Made by a program: the position numbers and the translations under genes
Shown: piece after piece, positions 1 to 8,664 of the stretch
Layout: each line of letters opens with the position of its first letter
Position numbering within the stretch: position 1 is the stretch's first letter
The notes under the pieces: model-generated
What the model was told of the DNA's origin: nothing
Database searches by the model: none
The model's input: only the letters and a program-made list of their open reading frames with translations
Origin: Acrocarpospora macrocephala
Lineage (GTDB): Bacteria > Actinomycetota > Actinomycetes > Streptosporangiales > Streptosporangiaceae
Length of the DNA stretch: 64,000 nucleotides
Assembly (NCBI RefSeq): GCF_009687865.1
Contig: NZ_BLAE01000007.1
Location: 186,001 to 250,000, forward strand
Direction of reading: 5' to 3'

Positions 1-461
1 ACGTCGCCGAGACTGCCCGCCAGTTTGATGAGGTGGCCGTCGCGGACGGCGATGTACTCATGATGGCCGCCGCCCTCCCGGTACCAGCCGACCTCGTCAC
101 GCTCGCACCGTACAAGCGCCGTCAGCGGTTCCATGTCCGTTACCGGTAGCCCGGGGCACAGGGCATCGGTCATGGTGCCACGATCGATTCTGAGCTGTAC
201 CCGCCGGCCGTCCTTCGCGCTGTAGAAGGCCCCGAATCCCTCGTCGTTGATGACGCCGACCGATTGCTCGGCTATCTCGTAGCCTTTCACCTCGACCATG
301 TAGATCAGGTCCGGCGCCGCGCCTTGCCGGCGGGCCTGGTCGAGTACGGCGGGGCTGAGCGATCCCGACGAGCCGCGGCCCACCAGAAAGGTCCGGCCAA
401 GAACAACCAGCGCGATGATCAGAATGGCAAGTCCGAGGAACACCAGCACGGCACGTGTCAT
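1..461 (-). CDS. Small single-pass membrane protein, 3'-truncated by window edge
   Basis: Reads leftward from an ATG at 459-461 and is still open at base 1, so only about 153 residues are visible. The N-terminus is a clear transmembrane or signal-anchor segment (residues 3-22, beginning MTRAVLVFLGLAILIIAL), followed by a soluble part with no motif I recognise (LIYMVEVKGYEIAEQ, then a Cys-containing stretch ending EYIAVRDGHL). It probably sits in the cytoplasmic membrane with an extracytoplasmic domain. No function can be assigned. It lies downstream of the sugar operon but is separated from it by about 158 bases that contain two hairpins, so it is probably transcribed on its own. Confidence 0.6.
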   Translation of the reverse strand, partial: MTRAVLVFLGLAILIIALVVLGRTFLVGRGSSGSLSPAVLDQARRQGAAPDLIYMVEVKGYEIAEQSVGVINDEGFGAFYSAKDGRRVQLRIDRGTMTDALCPGLPVTDMEPLTALVRCERDEVGWYREGGGHHEYIAVRDGHLIKLAGSLGD

Positions 462-546
462 GAGACCACTGTCCAACACGCTTGGAAAAGTCGCGACTTA
501 ACAGCCCAACGGCGTACCTGTACGCGGAGGGGCATTACGGGAGGGA

Positions 547-612
547 TCGGACCGGCCCGAGGTCCGACCCCTGCACGTGCGCCGACAAGGTGGCCCCAAC
601 GTGAGAGCCACC
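547..612. terminator. Two inverted repeats after the sugar operon
   Basis: TCGGACC at 547-553 pairs with GGTCCGA at 561-567 (7-bp stem, 7-base loop). GGTGGC at 589-594 pairs with GCCACC at 607-612. Both lie just past the stop of the fucose-isomerase-like gene, which reads leftward. There is no T-tract, so if this terminates it is a GC-stem actinobacterial type. Confidence 0.35.
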
Positions 613-619
613 CTGGAGA

Positions 620-2260
620 TCAGGTCAGGTGTGTGTCGCCGCACAGATGGACGGTGACGCCGAGTTCGGTGAAGAGTGCGGCCTTGGCGGTGAGTGCCTT
701 GTCGGCTGTCGCCGCGTCAGGGGCGTACGCGACGTTGAGGTGGTTGGCCTTGTGGCGGGCCATGAACTGGTCGCGGCTGACGCCGTGGAAGACGGCGTGC
801 ATGATGGGCCAGGCGGGTGTGGTCGCCAGCGAGCGGCGTTCGGTCTCCTCGTCGGGCAGGGAGATCGCCGAGGCGCGGCCCAGGTCGACGTGGAGCGCGC
901 CGCCCTGGACGAAGACCCGGCTCCAGACGATCTCGCCGGGCTTGCAGACGCCCTTGATGGTCGAGCCGCCGAGCGGGAAGTAGACGGGGTCCTGCCGCCA
1001 GCCGACGGCGCCCGCGTATCCGCCGGCGAAGTGCGAAGGGGGCACCGAGCCGGAGATCTCGAAGACCCAGACGAACTGGCCGTCGTATTCCTCGCCCCAG
1101 CGGACGTCGTGCAGGGTGGTCGCGGGGTCGAGGCCCATGGCCGTCCAGATGCGGTTGGTCACGAGCGCGTCGACCGCGACGCCCTCGTCGGCCTCGTTGA
1201 AGTGGGGCAGGGCTTGCCCGTCCCAGAGCACCCGCGCTCCGTCGCGCGAGGTCACCGGCGGGCGGTCGACGTTGTTGAGGATGCCCTCGGCGAGGTCGGA
1301 GGCGGGCGAGAGGTCCTTCAAGCCCTGCTGGTACTGGATTCCCACGGCGTCCAGGCCGAAGTCGTCGCTGATGCGCAGCGCGGCGATGTACATCTTGTAC
1401 TGCCAGCGCAGCTGCGCGGGGGTGAGTTCGGTGGCTTCGTCGGTACCGAGGCGGAATGTCATGCCCTTGGCGACGAGCCAGGCGCCGACGGCGTCCGCCT
1501 CCTGGTCGGGCACGGTCTGCATCTCGGCCCAGAGCGCGCTCTGGGAGAGCCGCTCCTTGTAGATGCCGATCGGGTTGAGCAGCTCGTCGTCGATGATCGC
1601 GTTGTACATGCCCATGCAGCCCTCGTCGAAGACGCCGATGATGGCCTTGTCGGCGAGGAGTTGCCGGGCGAGCGCGCGGCCGAGCGCGCGTTCCGGGCTC
1701 TCGAGCAGGGCGGGCAGGTCCCGGACGTGCGAGAGGTCGTGGGCGATGGTCCCGTTCTGCACCCAGCTCTTGATGCCCGCCTTGAACCAGTCGTCGGTGA
1801 AGTCGACGCTCCAGATCGTCGAGTACTCGACGCCCATCTTCGCCATTCCGGCGTTGAGGCCGAGCAGGCCGACGAGGCCGGGCCAGTCGCCCGCGAAGTT
1901 CGCGACGGTGAGGATCGGGCCCTGGTGCGTGCGCAGCCCGGCGAGCACGTGGTGGCTGTACTGCCAGACGGCCTCGGCGACGATGAGCGGCGCGTCGACG
2001 GGGATGTTCTTGAACACCTCCAGCCCCATGCGCTGGCTGGAGATGAAGCCGTGGCCGGTGGCCGGGTCGACCGGGTTCGCCCGCAGCACCGCCCAGCCCA
2101 GTTCGGCGAAGGCGGCCGTGAGGTCGGCCTCCATCCGTACCTGGGTGGGCCAGCCCGCCAGGTTGGCGGTGGGCCGCAGGTCTCCGCTGGCGATGAGATA
2201 GGCCGTGTTCGGCGACGACGCCGGGCGGCTGGCCGGAGCGGGGAGGGTGTAGCTGTCCAT
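620..2260 (-). CDS. L-fucose isomerase-like sugar isomerase
   Basis: A 546-residue cytoplasmic protein of the L-fucose isomerase-related family, which interconverts aldose and ketose. It is the last gene of the sugar operon, 17 bases after the FGGY kinase stop. The family-like stretches include an N-terminal domain that handles sugar-utilisation ligands (GDWPGLVGLLGLNAGM), an acidic central part (GVFDEGCMGMYNAIIDDE) and a C-terminal region ending HLCGDTHLT. The reading frame stays open upstream through the kinase gene, but the ATG at 2258-2260 is preceded by a strong GGAGGAAAG ribosome site and sets the start. Isomerase plus FGGY kinase is the standard way to turn an imported aldose into a ketose phosphate. 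The sugar cannot be named; fucose, arabinose or a similar sugar all remain possible. Confidence 0.8.
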   Translation of the reverse strand: MDSYTLPAPASRPASSPNTAYLIASGDLRPTANLAGWPTQVRMEADLTAAFAELGWAVLRANPVDPATGHGFISSQRMGLEVFKNIPVDAPLIVAEAVWQYSHHVLAGLRTHQGPILTVANFAGDWPGLVGLLGLNAGMAKMGVEYSTIWSVDFTDDWFKAGIKSWVQNGTIAHDLSHVRDLPALLESPERALGRALARQLLADKAIIGVFDEGCMGMYNAIIDDELLNPIGIYKERLSQSALWAEMQTVPDQEADAVGAWLVAKGMTFRLGTDEATELTPAQLRWQYKMYIAALRISDDFGLDAVGIQYQQGLKDLSPASDLAEGILNNVDRPPVTSRDGARVLWDGQALPHFNEADEGVAVDALVTNRIWTAMGLDPATTLHDVRWGEEYDGQFVWVFEISGSVPPSHFAGGYAGAVGWRQDPVYFPLGGSTIKGVCKPGEIVWSRVFVQGGALHVDLGRASAISLPDEETERRSLATTPAWPIMHAVFHGVSRDQFMARHKANHLNVAYAPDAATADKALTAKAALFTELGVTVHLCGDTHLT

Positions 2261-2277
2261 GGTCTTTCCTCCGAGGG

Positions 2278-3744
2278 TTACGCGAGCATCCGTTCCCGGG
2301 CCGCGAGCGTGTGGGCGATGGTTCGGGTGGCCGGGTAGAGCTCGCGGTACATCGCGTAGAGCTCGTCGTAGCCGGATCGCAGCGCGGGATTCGGGATGAT
2401 CGTCTCCGCGGGCGGGTTCCAGTCGGTGATGGCGGCCGAGACGAGCGTGCGCGCCGCGAGGTAGGCGGCGCCGTAGGCCGCCCCGATGGTCGTGGCCGGG
2501 ATGACCTGGGGCAGGCCGGTGACGTCGCTGACGATGCGCGTCCACAGCCCGCCGCGCGTGCCGCCGCCGACCGCGACGACGCGTTCGACGTGCGCGCCCG
2601 CGGCGTGGAGCGCCTCGATGTTGTGGCGTACGCCGAGGGCGGTCGCCTCCAGCGCGGCCCGATAGAGATCGCCCCTGGTGTGGCTGAGGGTCAGACCGGC
2701 GATGACGCCGCGGGCGTCCGGGTCCTGCAGGGGGGTGCGCTCGCCCGCGAAGTACGGCAGGACGAGCAGGCCGTGCGCGCCAGGACCGGACTCTTCCGCC
2801 TCGGCGAGGAGGGTGGCGTAGTCGGGCGCGCCGACGAGGTCGCGCAGCCAGGTCGTGAGCGCGCCGGAGGTCGCCATGCCGCCCGCGAGGTTGTGCGAGC
2901 CGCGGAACGCGCCGACCGTGCCCCACATGGACGGCGTCCTGAGCGGTCGTTCGACGGTGGCGATCAGGAACATGGTCGTGCCGTACATGAGCATGAGGTC
3001 GCCCGGGTTCTGGGCGTCGACGCTCACGGCCTCGGTCCACGCGTCGATCGAGCCGGTGATGACGGGGGTGCCGGCGGGGATGCCCGCGACCGGTTCGCGG
3101 GTCGTGCCGGCGATCTCGTCGGACCAGGCGAGTGCCGGTAGCTCCAGCTGCGGCGCGATGCGCCCGGCCCACGGCCGGTGCCAGTCGACGGCGCGGATGT
3201 CGAACATCGGCGTGCACTGGCTCGCCGAGTGGTAGTCCAGCGTGTACGCCCCGGTGAGGCGATACGCGAGCCACGAGGCGGGCATGAACAGGCGGCGGGC
3301 GCGGCTCCAGATGTCCGGTTCGTTCTCGGCGAGCCACCGGAGTTTCGGCCCGACGGCCTGCGAGGACAGGACGGAGCCGCACCGGTCGAGGATCGCCTCC
3401 GGGCCGCCGAGTTCGGCGGTGAGGTCCTCGATCTGCGTGGCCGCGCGGGTGTCGACGCCGTAGAGGATCGCCGGTCGCAGCGGCAGGTCGTCCTCGTCCG
3501 TCAGCAGCACGCACGGTCCCATGCCGCTGACACCTACCGCCGCGATCTCCGCCCCGGCGGTCAGCTCGGCGGCGAGTTCGCGGAACTCGGTCCACCACAG
3601 CTCGCCGTCCATCTCGACGTGGCCGGGGCGCGGGCGGCTGACCTCGTGTTCGCGTACGGCGGAGGCCAGCAGCCGCCCGGTTTCGTCCACCAGCACGCCC
3701 TTGCTGCTCGACGTGCCGATGTCGACGCCCAGAAAGAATTTCAC
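2278..3744 (-). CDS. FGGY-family carbohydrate kinase (xylulokinase-like)
   Basis: A 488-residue sugar kinase that phosphorylates a ketose with ATP. The N-terminal phosphate-1 motif (FLGVDIGTSSSKGVLVD, residues 4-20) is typical of FGGY/XylB kinases. The second half carries the family nucleotide-binding signature (RVVAVGGGTRGGLWTRIVSD), and total length matches the family. The start is GTG, overlapping the stop of the LacI regulator by four bases (GTGA), so translation is probably coupled. Together with the next gene it forms the isomerase-kinase pair of the pathway. Xylulokinase is the closest broad label, but the substrate cannot be fixed from sequence alone. Confidence 0.88.
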   Translation of the reverse strand: MKFFLGVDIGTSSSKGVLVDETGRLLASAVREHEVSRPRPGHVEMDGELWWTEFRELAAELTAGAEIAAVGVSGMGPCVLLTDEDDLPLRPAILYGVDTRAATQIEDLTAELGGPEAILDRCGSVLSSQAVGPKLRWLAENEPDIWSRARRLFMPASWLAYRLTGAYTLDYHSASQCTPMFDIRAVDWHRPWAGRIAPQLELPALAWSDEIAGTTREPVAGIPAGTPVITGSIDAWTEAVSVDAQNPGDLMLMYGTTMFLIATVERPLRTPSMWGTVGAFRGSHNLAGGMATSGALTTWLRDLVGAPDYATLLAEAEESGPGAHGLLVLPYFAGERTPLQDPDARGVIAGLTLSHTRGDLYRAALEATALGVRHNIEALHAAGAHVERVVAVGGGTRGGLWTRIVSDVTGLPQVIPATTIGAAYGAAYLAARTLVSAAITDWNPPAETIIPNPALRSGYDELYAMYRELYPATRTIAHTLAARERMLA

Positions 3745-4733
3745 TGCTTCTCCCTTGATCTGCGATCGGCGCGCAGGACCACGGTCCGCGCGGGGCCGTC
3801 GTCACCGGCGATGCGGTCGAGCAGCAGGCCCGCCGCCGCCTCGCCGAGCTTCCTGGCGGGCAGGTCGACGACGCGGATGCCCCGCCGCCCGAAAAATGCG
3901 AACGGCAGGTCGCCGAAGACGGCGAGGCCGAACCCGGGCGGCGCGAGCCCCGCGTCGTGCAGGGCGTCGAGCGCGCCGGCCGCCATCAGGTTGTTGGCGA
4001 CGACCGCGGCGTCCGGCGGCTCGCGGAGGGCGAGCAGCTCGGCCATGGCGGCGCGGCCGCCGTCGACGCGGTAGTCGGCGTAGCGCAGCAGCTCGTCGTC
4101 GCCCGCGCCGTGGCGGTCGCGGCTGGCCTGCTGCCAGCCCTCCATGCGGAGCTGGGCGGTCTCGACCGAGCTGGGCCCGGTGATGCAGGCCACCCGCGAG
4201 AATCCGGCGGCGAAGAGCGACTCCGCGGCCGACAGCCCGCCGGCCCGGTTGTCGACGGTGACGGCGTCGATGTCGGCCCGGTTCAGGCTCCGGTCGACGG
4301 CCACGACGGGACGCCGGTGCGCGATGAGCCTGCTGACGTCGCTGGTGGCGTCGGCCGGGGCCAGGATGACCCCGGCCATGTGCTCCGCGATCGCGATGTC
4401 CATGTACGTCGACTCGCGCGCCGGATCGTCGTCGGTGTTGCACAACACGACCGAGAAGCCCCCCGCCCGTGCCCTGTTCTCCACACCCCGGGCGAGCGCC
4501 GTGAAGAACGGGTTCTCGATGTCCGGAATGATCAGCGCGATGACCTCCGAGTACTGGCGCCGCAACCGCCGGGCGGTCCGGTTGGGCGTGAAGGCCAGCT
4601 CCGCAGCGGCGGCTCGCACGCGCCGTTCGGACTCCGGCGAGACCCGCGCCCCGTTCATCACCCGGCTCACGGTGGCCGCGGAGACTCCGGCGCGGGCGGC
4701 CACCTGGTAGATCGTCACCTTCGCGTCGGCCAT
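3741..4733 (-). CDS. LacI-family transcriptional regulator (operon-internal)
   Basis: A 330-residue LacI/GalR repressor. The N-terminal helix-turn-helix and hinge are textbook (TIYQVAARAGVSAATVSRVM, then FTPNRTARRLR). A periplasmic-binding-protein-like effector domain follows (IALIIPDIENPFFTALARGVE). The start at 4733 is chosen because the DNA-binding domain begins there, although the frame is open further upstream. It sits inside the operon between the membrane-protein gene (16-base gap) and the kinase (GTGA overlap). It is strongly similar in layout and wording to the second LacI protein at 8665-9660, so the two are probable paralogues and may recognise related GAAA..TTTC palindromes. Confidence 0.93.
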   Translation of the reverse strand: MADAKVTIYQVAARAGVSAATVSRVMNGARVSPESERRVRAAAAELAFTPNRTARRLRRQYSEVIALIIPDIENPFFTALARGVENRARAGGFSVVLCNTDDDPARESTYMDIAIAEHMAGVILAPADATSDVSRLIAHRRPVVAVDRSLNRADIDAVTVDNRAGGLSAAESLFAAGFSRVACITGPSSVETAQLRMEGWQQASRDRHGAGDDELLRYADYRVDGGRAAMAELLALREPPDAAVVANNLMAAGALDALHDAGLAPPGFGLAVFGDLPFAFFGRRGIRVVDLPARKLGEAAAGLLLDRIAGDDGPARTVVLRADRRSREKQ

Positions 4734-4749
4734 CCGGTCCCGCCTGGGG

Positions 4750-5394
4750 TCATTGCCGCGAACCCTGAAGTTCGTCGATCTCGCCAAGAAGCGAGAGCGT
4801 CTGGGTGGCCGTGATCGCGAGCAGCAGCGGCAGGACCACGACGGCCAGGACGCCGGTGGAGGCCGCGACCGCGAAGCCGCCCAGCCAGCCCAGGCCCACG
4901 AGCGTGAACGCCCAGCTCGGCCGGAACGCGACGAGGATCGCCCCGCCCCGCAACGCGCCCAGGCCGTACCGCCCGCGAAGCGCGCCGTAGACGAGCGCGT
5001 ACGGGAAAACGAGCAGCAGCCCGGCGGCGCCCAGAGTGGCGGCCAGCGTAGCGGCTCCGCCCGAGGCCAGCCCGAACCCCGCGAGCGACACACCGCACGC
5101 GAGCAGCAGCGCGAGCGCCGGATCGATCTGGCGCAGCATGGCCAGGCGCGGGCCATCGCCGCGCGCCAGAGCGGCGGCGAACCGGGCCAGACCGGTCAGC
5201 GCGAGCGCGGGCGGCACGGTCGCCGCGGCCGGCATCCAGTCCGGGGCCGCCACGAGGATCGCCACCAGCAGCGGAGTCGCCGCGGCGAGGCCGAACACGC
5301 CCGCGGCGAGGCAGCGAGGCAGCTCCTGCCAGCACGCCAGCATGCCGCGCCTGACCAGCCATGGCAGCGTCGCGGTGCCCAACCCGGCCCGCAT
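4750..5394 (-). CDS. Polytopic membrane protein of the sugar ABC operon
   Basis: A 214-residue protein with five or so hydrophobic helices (for example LAAGVFGLAAATPLLVAILVAA and LLVFPYALVYGAL). Its ATG overlaps the TGA of the preceding permease by one base (TGATG), so it is translationally coupled to the transporter. Small integral membrane proteins of the YesL/DUF624 kind are common next to sugar ABC permeases, and the size and helix pattern fit that group. No conserved motif lets me confirm the family. A role in the assembly or function of the transporter is a guess from context. Confidence 0.65.
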   Translation of the reverse strand: MRAGLGTATLPWLVRRGMLACWQELPRCLAAGVFGLAAATPLLVAILVAAPDWMPAAATVPPALALTGLARFAAALARGDGPRLAMLRQIDPALALLLACGVSLAGFGLASGGAATLAATLGAAGLLLVFPYALVYGALRGRYGLGALRGGAILVAFRPSWAFTLVGLGWLGGFAVAASTGVLAVVVLPLLLAITATQTLSLLGEIDELQGSRQ

Positions 5395-6239
5395 CAGAGC
5401 TTCAGCCCGCTCGACGCGATGGACTGCACGATGTACCGCTGCGCCGCGATGAACACGACCAGGACCGGGACGATCGCCATCGCGATGCCCGCCGCGATGG
5501 TCCCCAGGGACCCGGTGGAGAACCGGCCGGCGAGCAGGACGAGGCCGACCGGGAGCGTCTGGCGCTCGGTGTCGCTGATCATCACCAGCGGCAGCAGCAG
5601 GTCGTTCCACCAGTAGGTGAAGCACAGGATGCCGAGCGTCGCGATCGACGGCCCGGACAGCGGCAGGATGACCCGGGCGAAGGTGCGGAACCGGCCCGCG
5701 CCGTCGATCTTCGCGGCCTCCTCCAGCTCGCGGGGCAGCGACAGGAAGTGCTGGCGCAGCAGGAAGATCCCGAACGCGCTGAAGATGCCCGGCAGGATGA
5801 GCGCCCACAGCGTGTTGGTCAGGCCGATCTTCGACATGACCAGGAAGAGCGGGACGATCGTGACCTGGATCGGGATCATGAGCGAGCCGATGACGACGGC
5901 GAACAGCACGCCCTTGCCGCGGAAGTGCAGCCGGGCGAAGGCGTACGCGGCCGTCGAGCAGGTGATCAGCTGCGCGGCGGTGACCGTGCCCGACACGATG
6001 ATCGAGTTCAGGAAGAACCGGAAGTACGGCACCTGCTCGGCGACCAGCCCGAAGTTGCGCACCGTGAGGTTCTCGGCGTGGAAGGTCGGCGGCAGGCGGT
6101 ACAGCTCCGCGTCGGAGCCGGAGAAGGCGCCACGGAAGATCCACAGGAACGGCGCGGTGATGGCGAGGGCCGCGACGGCCAGGACCAGGAAGGTCAGGAC
6201 GCGGGCGGCCAGGTGCCCGGGGCGGAGGCGGGTGCTCAT
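5394..6239 (-). CDS. Carbohydrate ABC transporter permease (MalG type)
   Basis: A 281-residue inner-membrane permease with about six transmembrane helices. The cytoplasmic EAA loop, which docks the ATPase, reads ELEEAAKIDGAGRFRTFARVILPLS. The final helix ends IVQSIASSGLKL, a common tail in this family. The ATG at 6239 overlaps the upstream permease stop (ATGA). An in-frame ATG 15 bases upstream is possible but has no better ribosome site. With the neighbouring permease and the binding lipoprotein it forms a CUT1 importer. No ATPase is encoded in the operon, so a shared MsiK-type ATPase elsewhere probably energises it, as in other actinomycetes. Confidence 0.92.
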   Translation of the reverse strand: MSTRLRPGHLAARVLTFLVLAVAALAITAPFLWIFRGAFSGSDAELYRLPPTFHAENLTVRNFGLVAEQVPYFRFFLNSIIVSGTVTAAQLITCSTAAYAFARLHFRGKGVLFAVVIGSLMIPIQVTIVPLFLVMSKIGLTNTLWALILPGIFSAFGIFLLRQHFLSLPRELEEAAKIDGAGRFRTFARVILPLSGPSIATLGILCFTYWWNDLLLPLVMISDTERQTLPVGLVLLAGRFSTGSLGTIAAGIAMAIVPVLVVFIAAQRYIVQSIASSGLKL

Positions 6240-7186
6240 GAGTAGTGCGTCCATCTGCGCGAGAACCAGAACTGGATGGCGGTGAGCACGACGAGGACGA
6301 GCGCGAAGGTGATGCCGATCGCGGAGGCGTAGCCGAGGTCGAAGTCCCCGAACGCCCGGTCGTAGAGGTATTCCACGATCGTGCGGCTGGAGTCGCCCGG
6401 GCCGCCCTGGGTGAGCACGCGCGGCTCGGCGAAGATCTGGAAGGAGTTGATGGTGTTGATCACGACGAGGAAGAAGATGGTCGGCGAGAGCAGCGGGAAG
6501 GTGATCCGCCAGAACCTGGTCCAGGCGCCGGCGCCGTCCACGATGGCCGCCTCCCGCAGCTGGTTCGGGATCGACTGCAGGCCGGCGATGTAGACGAGGA
6601 TGGAGAACCCGATCGTCTTCCAGGAGTTGACGATGATGACCGACACCGGGGCGAAGGCCGAGGAGCCGAGCCAGTCGATCCGGTCGATGTGGGCCAGGCC
6701 GAGCAGGTAGTTGACCAGGCCGAGGTCCTTGTTGAGCAGGAAACGCCAGATCAGGGCGACCGCGGAGGCCGACACGACGAAGGGGAACAGGAAGGACAGG
6801 CGGAAGAACCCGCGCAGCCAGCGGGGCATCCGCGTTTCGAGCAGCACCGCGAGCAGGAGCCCGGCGACGACGTTGACGGCGAGGATCGCGAGCGCCATGT
6901 AGGTCGTCGAGCCGTAGACCCCGAGCAGCCGCTCGTCGTGCAGGAGCCGGTCGAAGTTGTCGAGGCCGACGAACGAGCCGTCGCTGAGCAGGTTCCAGTT
7001 GTAGAAGCTCAGCCCGAGCACGCCCACGGTCGGGGCGAGGACGAAGACGAGGAACATCAGGATCGACGGCGTCAGGAACGCCAGCGCGGCTGGCCCGTCT
7101 CCCCTTCGGGTGCGCGGGGCCGGTGGCCCGGGGTCGGCGACCGCGTGGTCGCCGGCCCCGGGCCGGAGTGTGCTACTGGTTGTCAT
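6236..7186 (-). CDS. Carbohydrate ABC transporter permease (MalF type)
   Basis: A 316-residue permease and partner of the MalG-type protein downstream. After a 30-residue polar N-terminus come six predicted transmembrane helices (the first is LAFLTPSILMFLVFVLAPTV). The EAA loop reads NQLREAAIVDGAGAWTRFWRITFPLLSP, and a GGPGDSSRT segment before the last helices is characteristic of sugar permeases. It starts 27 bases after the binding-protein stop. Substrate is unknown but should match the isomerase/kinase pair of the same operon. Confidence 0.93.
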   Translation of the reverse strand: MTTSSTLRPGAGDHAVADPGPPAPRTRRGDGPAALAFLTPSILMFLVFVLAPTVGVLGLSFYNWNLLSDGSFVGLDNFDRLLHDERLLGVYGSTTYMALAILAVNVVAGLLLAVLLETRMPRWLRGFFRLSFLFPFVVSASAVALIWRFLLNKDLGLVNYLLGLAHIDRIDWLGSSAFAPVSVIIVNSWKTIGFSILVYIAGLQSIPNQLREAAIVDGAGAWTRFWRITFPLLSPTIFFLVVINTINSFQIFAEPRVLTQGGPGDSSRTIVEYLYDRAFGDFDLGYASAIGITFALVLVVLTAIQFWFSRRWTHYS

Positions 7187-7213
7187 GATCTGCCTTGCGG
7201 GATCGTGTCGGAC

Positions 7214-8536
7214 TCAGCAGGTGACGATGCCGCTCAGTTCACTCTGCAGGCTCTTGAGGCCGTCGGCGACGGGGGTCTCGGCCGCGAAGATCTGCTGCAG
7301 GTGGCGGAGGACGGTCGACTCGAACGTGCTGTACTTCGCCGGGGCGGGGTACGGCACGAGCGTCGGATACTTGTCGATGCTGTCGTAGTAAAGGTCGGAG
7401 TTGGCGGGAGGAACGCCGACCTTGGAGATCGTCTCCGCCACCGAGCGGCGCGACGGGATGGAGTCGCCGGGCTTGTCAGGGGTCCCGACGTACTGCTTCT
7501 CGATCTCGTCGCTGACCGTGAACTTCTGGTACTCCCAGGCGAGGTCCGGGTTCTGCGACGACTTGAGGATCGGGTACCCGGCGCCGCCGAACACCGTCTT
7601 GTAGGTGTCGCCCTTAGGGTAGAGCTGGATGTCGAACGCCTTGAACCCCGCCGGGAGGAAGGTGGCGATCGGCCACCGGCCCGCGCCGAACATGGCGACC
7701 TGGCCGTTCTGGAAGCGGGTGAAGACGTCGCTCATCGGCATCGGCGCCGGGGCGATCCCCTCTTTGATCAGGTCGTTGAGGAAGGTCACGGCCTTGTTGA
7801 CCTGGGGTGTGTCGGCCGTGGCCGTGCAGACGTCGTCGCTGGTGAGGTTGCCGCCGGCGTTGGCGACCCAGGGCATGATGCCGGGGAAGATCTCGTTGCT
7901 GGCCCAGGTGAAGCCGTACTGGTCGGGTTTGCCGTCGTTGTTGGTGTCGGCGGTGAGCTTCTTGGCGGTGGCCTTGAAGTCGTCCCAGGTCCAGTCGGCG
8001 CTCGGCGGTTCGACACCGGCCTTCTTGAAGACGTCGGTGTTGTAGTAGACGACCATGTCGTTCCAGCCGTAGGTGAGCGTGACGACGTCGCCCTTGACGG
8101 TGAAGCCGTCGATGAGGCCCTTGGCGATGTCGTCGACGATCGCCTTCGCCCCGGCGTCCTTGTCGAGGTAGGCGTTGATCGGCTGGACGAGGTTGTTGGC
8201 GTGCACGAACTGGGCGCCCTCGCCGGAGATGACCATCAGGTCGGGGCGCTTGCCGGACGCGATGAGCGTCGCGACGTTCGCGTAGTAGGTGCCCCAGTTC
8301 TCGCCGGTGACCGGGGTGAGGGTGACCTTGACATCGGCGTGCGAGGCCATGAAGGAGTCTGCCGTGGCCTTGTTGCCGCTCTCGGCGGCGGGGCCGTAGT
8401 TCCAGTAGACGATTTCGAGTGATTTGTTGCCGGACGACGGCGGCGTGTCCGAGCCGCTTGCGCAACCCGCAAGGGCGGTCGCCGCCAGCGCGGTGACCGC
8501 GCAGGCCAGCGCGACCTTGCGCTGGGGGATGTTCAT
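7214..8536 (-). CDS. Sugar ABC transporter substrate-binding lipoprotein
   Basis: A 440-residue extracytoplasmic solute-binding protein and first gene of the sugar operon. The ATG at 8536 is followed by a lipoprotein signal peptide with the lipobox LAGC near residue 23, so the mature protein should be tethered to the membrane. The body is a CUT1-type binding protein (EIVYWNYGPAAESGN and later QVAMFGAGRWPIATFLPAGF). An in-frame start 39 bases upstream would put a basic extension before the signal peptide, so the shorter form is preferred. Expression is probably repressed by a LacI-type protein at the GAAATCGATTTC palindrome about 50 bases upstream. Confidence 0.93.
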   Translation of the reverse strand: MNIPQRKVALACAVTALAATALAGCASGSDTPPSSGNKSLEIVYWNYGPAAESGNKATADSFMASHADVKVTLTPVTGENWGTYYANVATLIASGKRPDLMVISGEGAQFVHANNLVQPINAYLDKDAGAKAIVDDIAKGLIDGFTVKGDVVTLTYGWNDMVVYYNTDVFKKAGVEPPSADWTWDDFKATAKKLTADTNNDGKPDQYGFTWASNEIFPGIMPWVANAGGNLTSDDVCTATADTPQVNKAVTFLNDLIKEGIAPAPMPMSDVFTRFQNGQVAMFGAGRWPIATFLPAGFKAFDIQLYPKGDTYKTVFGGAGYPILKSSQNPDLAWEYQKFTVSDEIEKQYVGTPDKPGDSIPSRRSVAETISKVGVPPANSDLYYDSIDKYPTLVPYPAPAKYSTFESTVLRHLQQIFAAETPVADGLKSLQSELSGIVTC

Positions 8537-8587
8537 AGGCCTGCGTCCCTCTCTAACAGCTGTGGGGTGCGCCACAGTGAAGTCTAA

Positions 8588-8599
8588 GAAATCGATTTC
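8588..8599. promoter_or_regulatory. LacI-type operator before the sugar operon
   Basis: GAAATCGATTTC is a perfect 12-bp palindrome 52 bases upstream of the binding-protein start codon and just past the end of the second LacI gene. It shares the GAAA...TTTC arms with the site at 9744-9759, so the same or a paralogous LacI protein may bind both. Confidence 0.65.
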
Positions 8600-8664
8600 G
8601 TCAAGAGTCGAACAAGAAGTCAGCAGAACGCCCTCTGATCAGGGAGATAACGTCCTGGCATCGA

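Noticed and set aside
264-983. A 239-codon plus-strand open frame at the left edge
   Set aside because: It crosses the end of the isomerase gene and the hairpins and has random-looking composition; the minus strand holds the real genes.
2261-3805. Upstream extension of the isomerase frame through the kinase gene
   Set aside because: The extension is Arg/Pro-rich shadow sequence of the kinase; a strong ribosome site sets the start at 2260.
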